5,964 nucleotides of DNA, from positions 1 to 5,964 of the forward strand of contig NZ_QSDY01000090.1 in assembly GCF_003463825.1 (NCBI RefSeq), written 5' to 3'. The DNA is from Veillonella sp. AM51-8BH (GTDB lineage: Bacteria; Bacillota; Negativicutes; Veillonellales; Veillonellaceae). Made by a program: the position numbers and the translations under genes. How positions within the stretch are numbered: position 1 is the first letter of the stretch; every line of letters starts with the position of its first letter. Positions 5,858 to 5,964 of the stretch are shown here, piece by piece. The notes under the pieces were generated by a model, which was not told the DNA's origin, ran no database searches, and saw only the letters and a list, made by a program, of their open reading frames with translations.

Positions 5858-5886
5858 AGTATATAGATATCGATAATGCCTGTCAA
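5858..5886 (-). promoter_or_regulatory. Sigma-70 promoter of the methionine operon
   Basis: On the minus strand a perfect -35 TTGACA (5886-5881) and a 5/6 -10 TATACT (5863-5858) are separated by exactly 17 nt. Transcription should begin near 5851, giving a leader of about 134 nt before the reactivation gene. This is the best promoter match I found in the window. A palindrome and two direct repeats lie directly upstream. Confidence 0.75.
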
Positions 5887-5889
5887 AGC

Positions 5890-5904
5890 ATATAGGACCT
5901 ATAT
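5890..5904. promoter_or_regulatory. 15-bp palindrome next to the -35 box (candidate operator)
   Basis: ATATAGG-A-CCTATAT (+ strand) is a perfect 7-1-7 inverted repeat that ends 3 nt upstream of the -35 hexamer, at about -39 to -53 from the predicted start. This is a typical place for a dimeric regulator. Eleven bases of it (AGGTCCTATAT on the minus strand) recur at 240-250 on the + strand. It does not match a methionine regulator site I know. Confidence 0.5.
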
Positions 5905-5946
5905 TCTCATATAATTTAGTTGTATTCTCATATAATTTAGTTGTAT
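5902..5946. repeat. Two perfect 21-bp tandem direct repeats upstream of the operon promoter
   Basis: The 21-bp unit at 5902-5922 is repeated without change at 5923-5943, and the first 3 bases of a third unit follow. On the minus strand each unit contains TGAGAATA and AACTAAATTATA. Twenty-one bp is about two helical turns, so both copies face the same side of the DNA, at about -51 to -92 from the predicted start. They may be activator sites or a recent slippage duplication. With only two copies and no spacers this is not a CRISPR. Confidence 0.7.
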
Positions 5947-5964
5947 GTTTGATATAACTTGAAG

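Noticed and set aside
5902..5946. CRISPR array
   Set aside because: There are only two directly adjacent 21-bp copies with no spacers and no cas genes; it is a plain tandem duplication.

Overview
The window comes from a low-GC bacterium, most likely a Negativicutes member close to Veillonella. That is a judgement from how the proteins read and from the strong Shine-Dalgarno sites, not a database result. It is an ordinary chromosomal housekeeping region rather than a mobile or defence island.

Layout. Positions 1-558 are AT-rich and hold no convincing gene, only inverted repeats and weak promoter-like motifs. rsmG (16S rRNA m7G527 methyltransferase) follows on the + strand at 559-1311. A strong hairpin at 1377-1409 lies between rsmG and the convergent metF and probably stops transcription from both sides. 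All remaining genes are on the minus strand and form one operon, read from right to left: a good sigma-70 promoter (5858-5886), a leader of about 130 nt with a bulged hairpin and a terminator-like hairpin just ahead of the first ribosome binding site, a stand-alone methionine synthase reactivation protein (4950-5717), methionine synthase metH (2467-4901), a long intergenic hairpin (2365-2442), and metF (1484-2341).

How the genes work together. MetF reduces 5,10-methylene-THF to 5-methyl-THF. MetH uses a B12 cofactor to move that methyl group to homocysteine, giving methionine. The first gene supplies the SAM-binding reactivation function that E. coli carries as the last domain of MetH. The operon is therefore a complete methyl branch of methionine synthesis, except that metH is split by an apparent one-base deletion at about 3669, inside the pterin-binding domain. 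Restoring one base gives a continuous 811-813 residue protein.

Most interesting signals. (1) The metH frameshift. (2) A sequence between the first two operon genes that is the ParB site parS minus one base, in a window that also carries rsmG, a gene often found near parAB and oriC. (3) A layered regulatory region: two perfect 21-bp direct repeats, a 15-bp palindrome, a consensus -35, and a leader terminator that matches no riboswitch class I recognise. (4) A 19-pair hairpin between metH and metF with an alternative pairing partner in its loop. No previously undescribed multi-gene system is evident.
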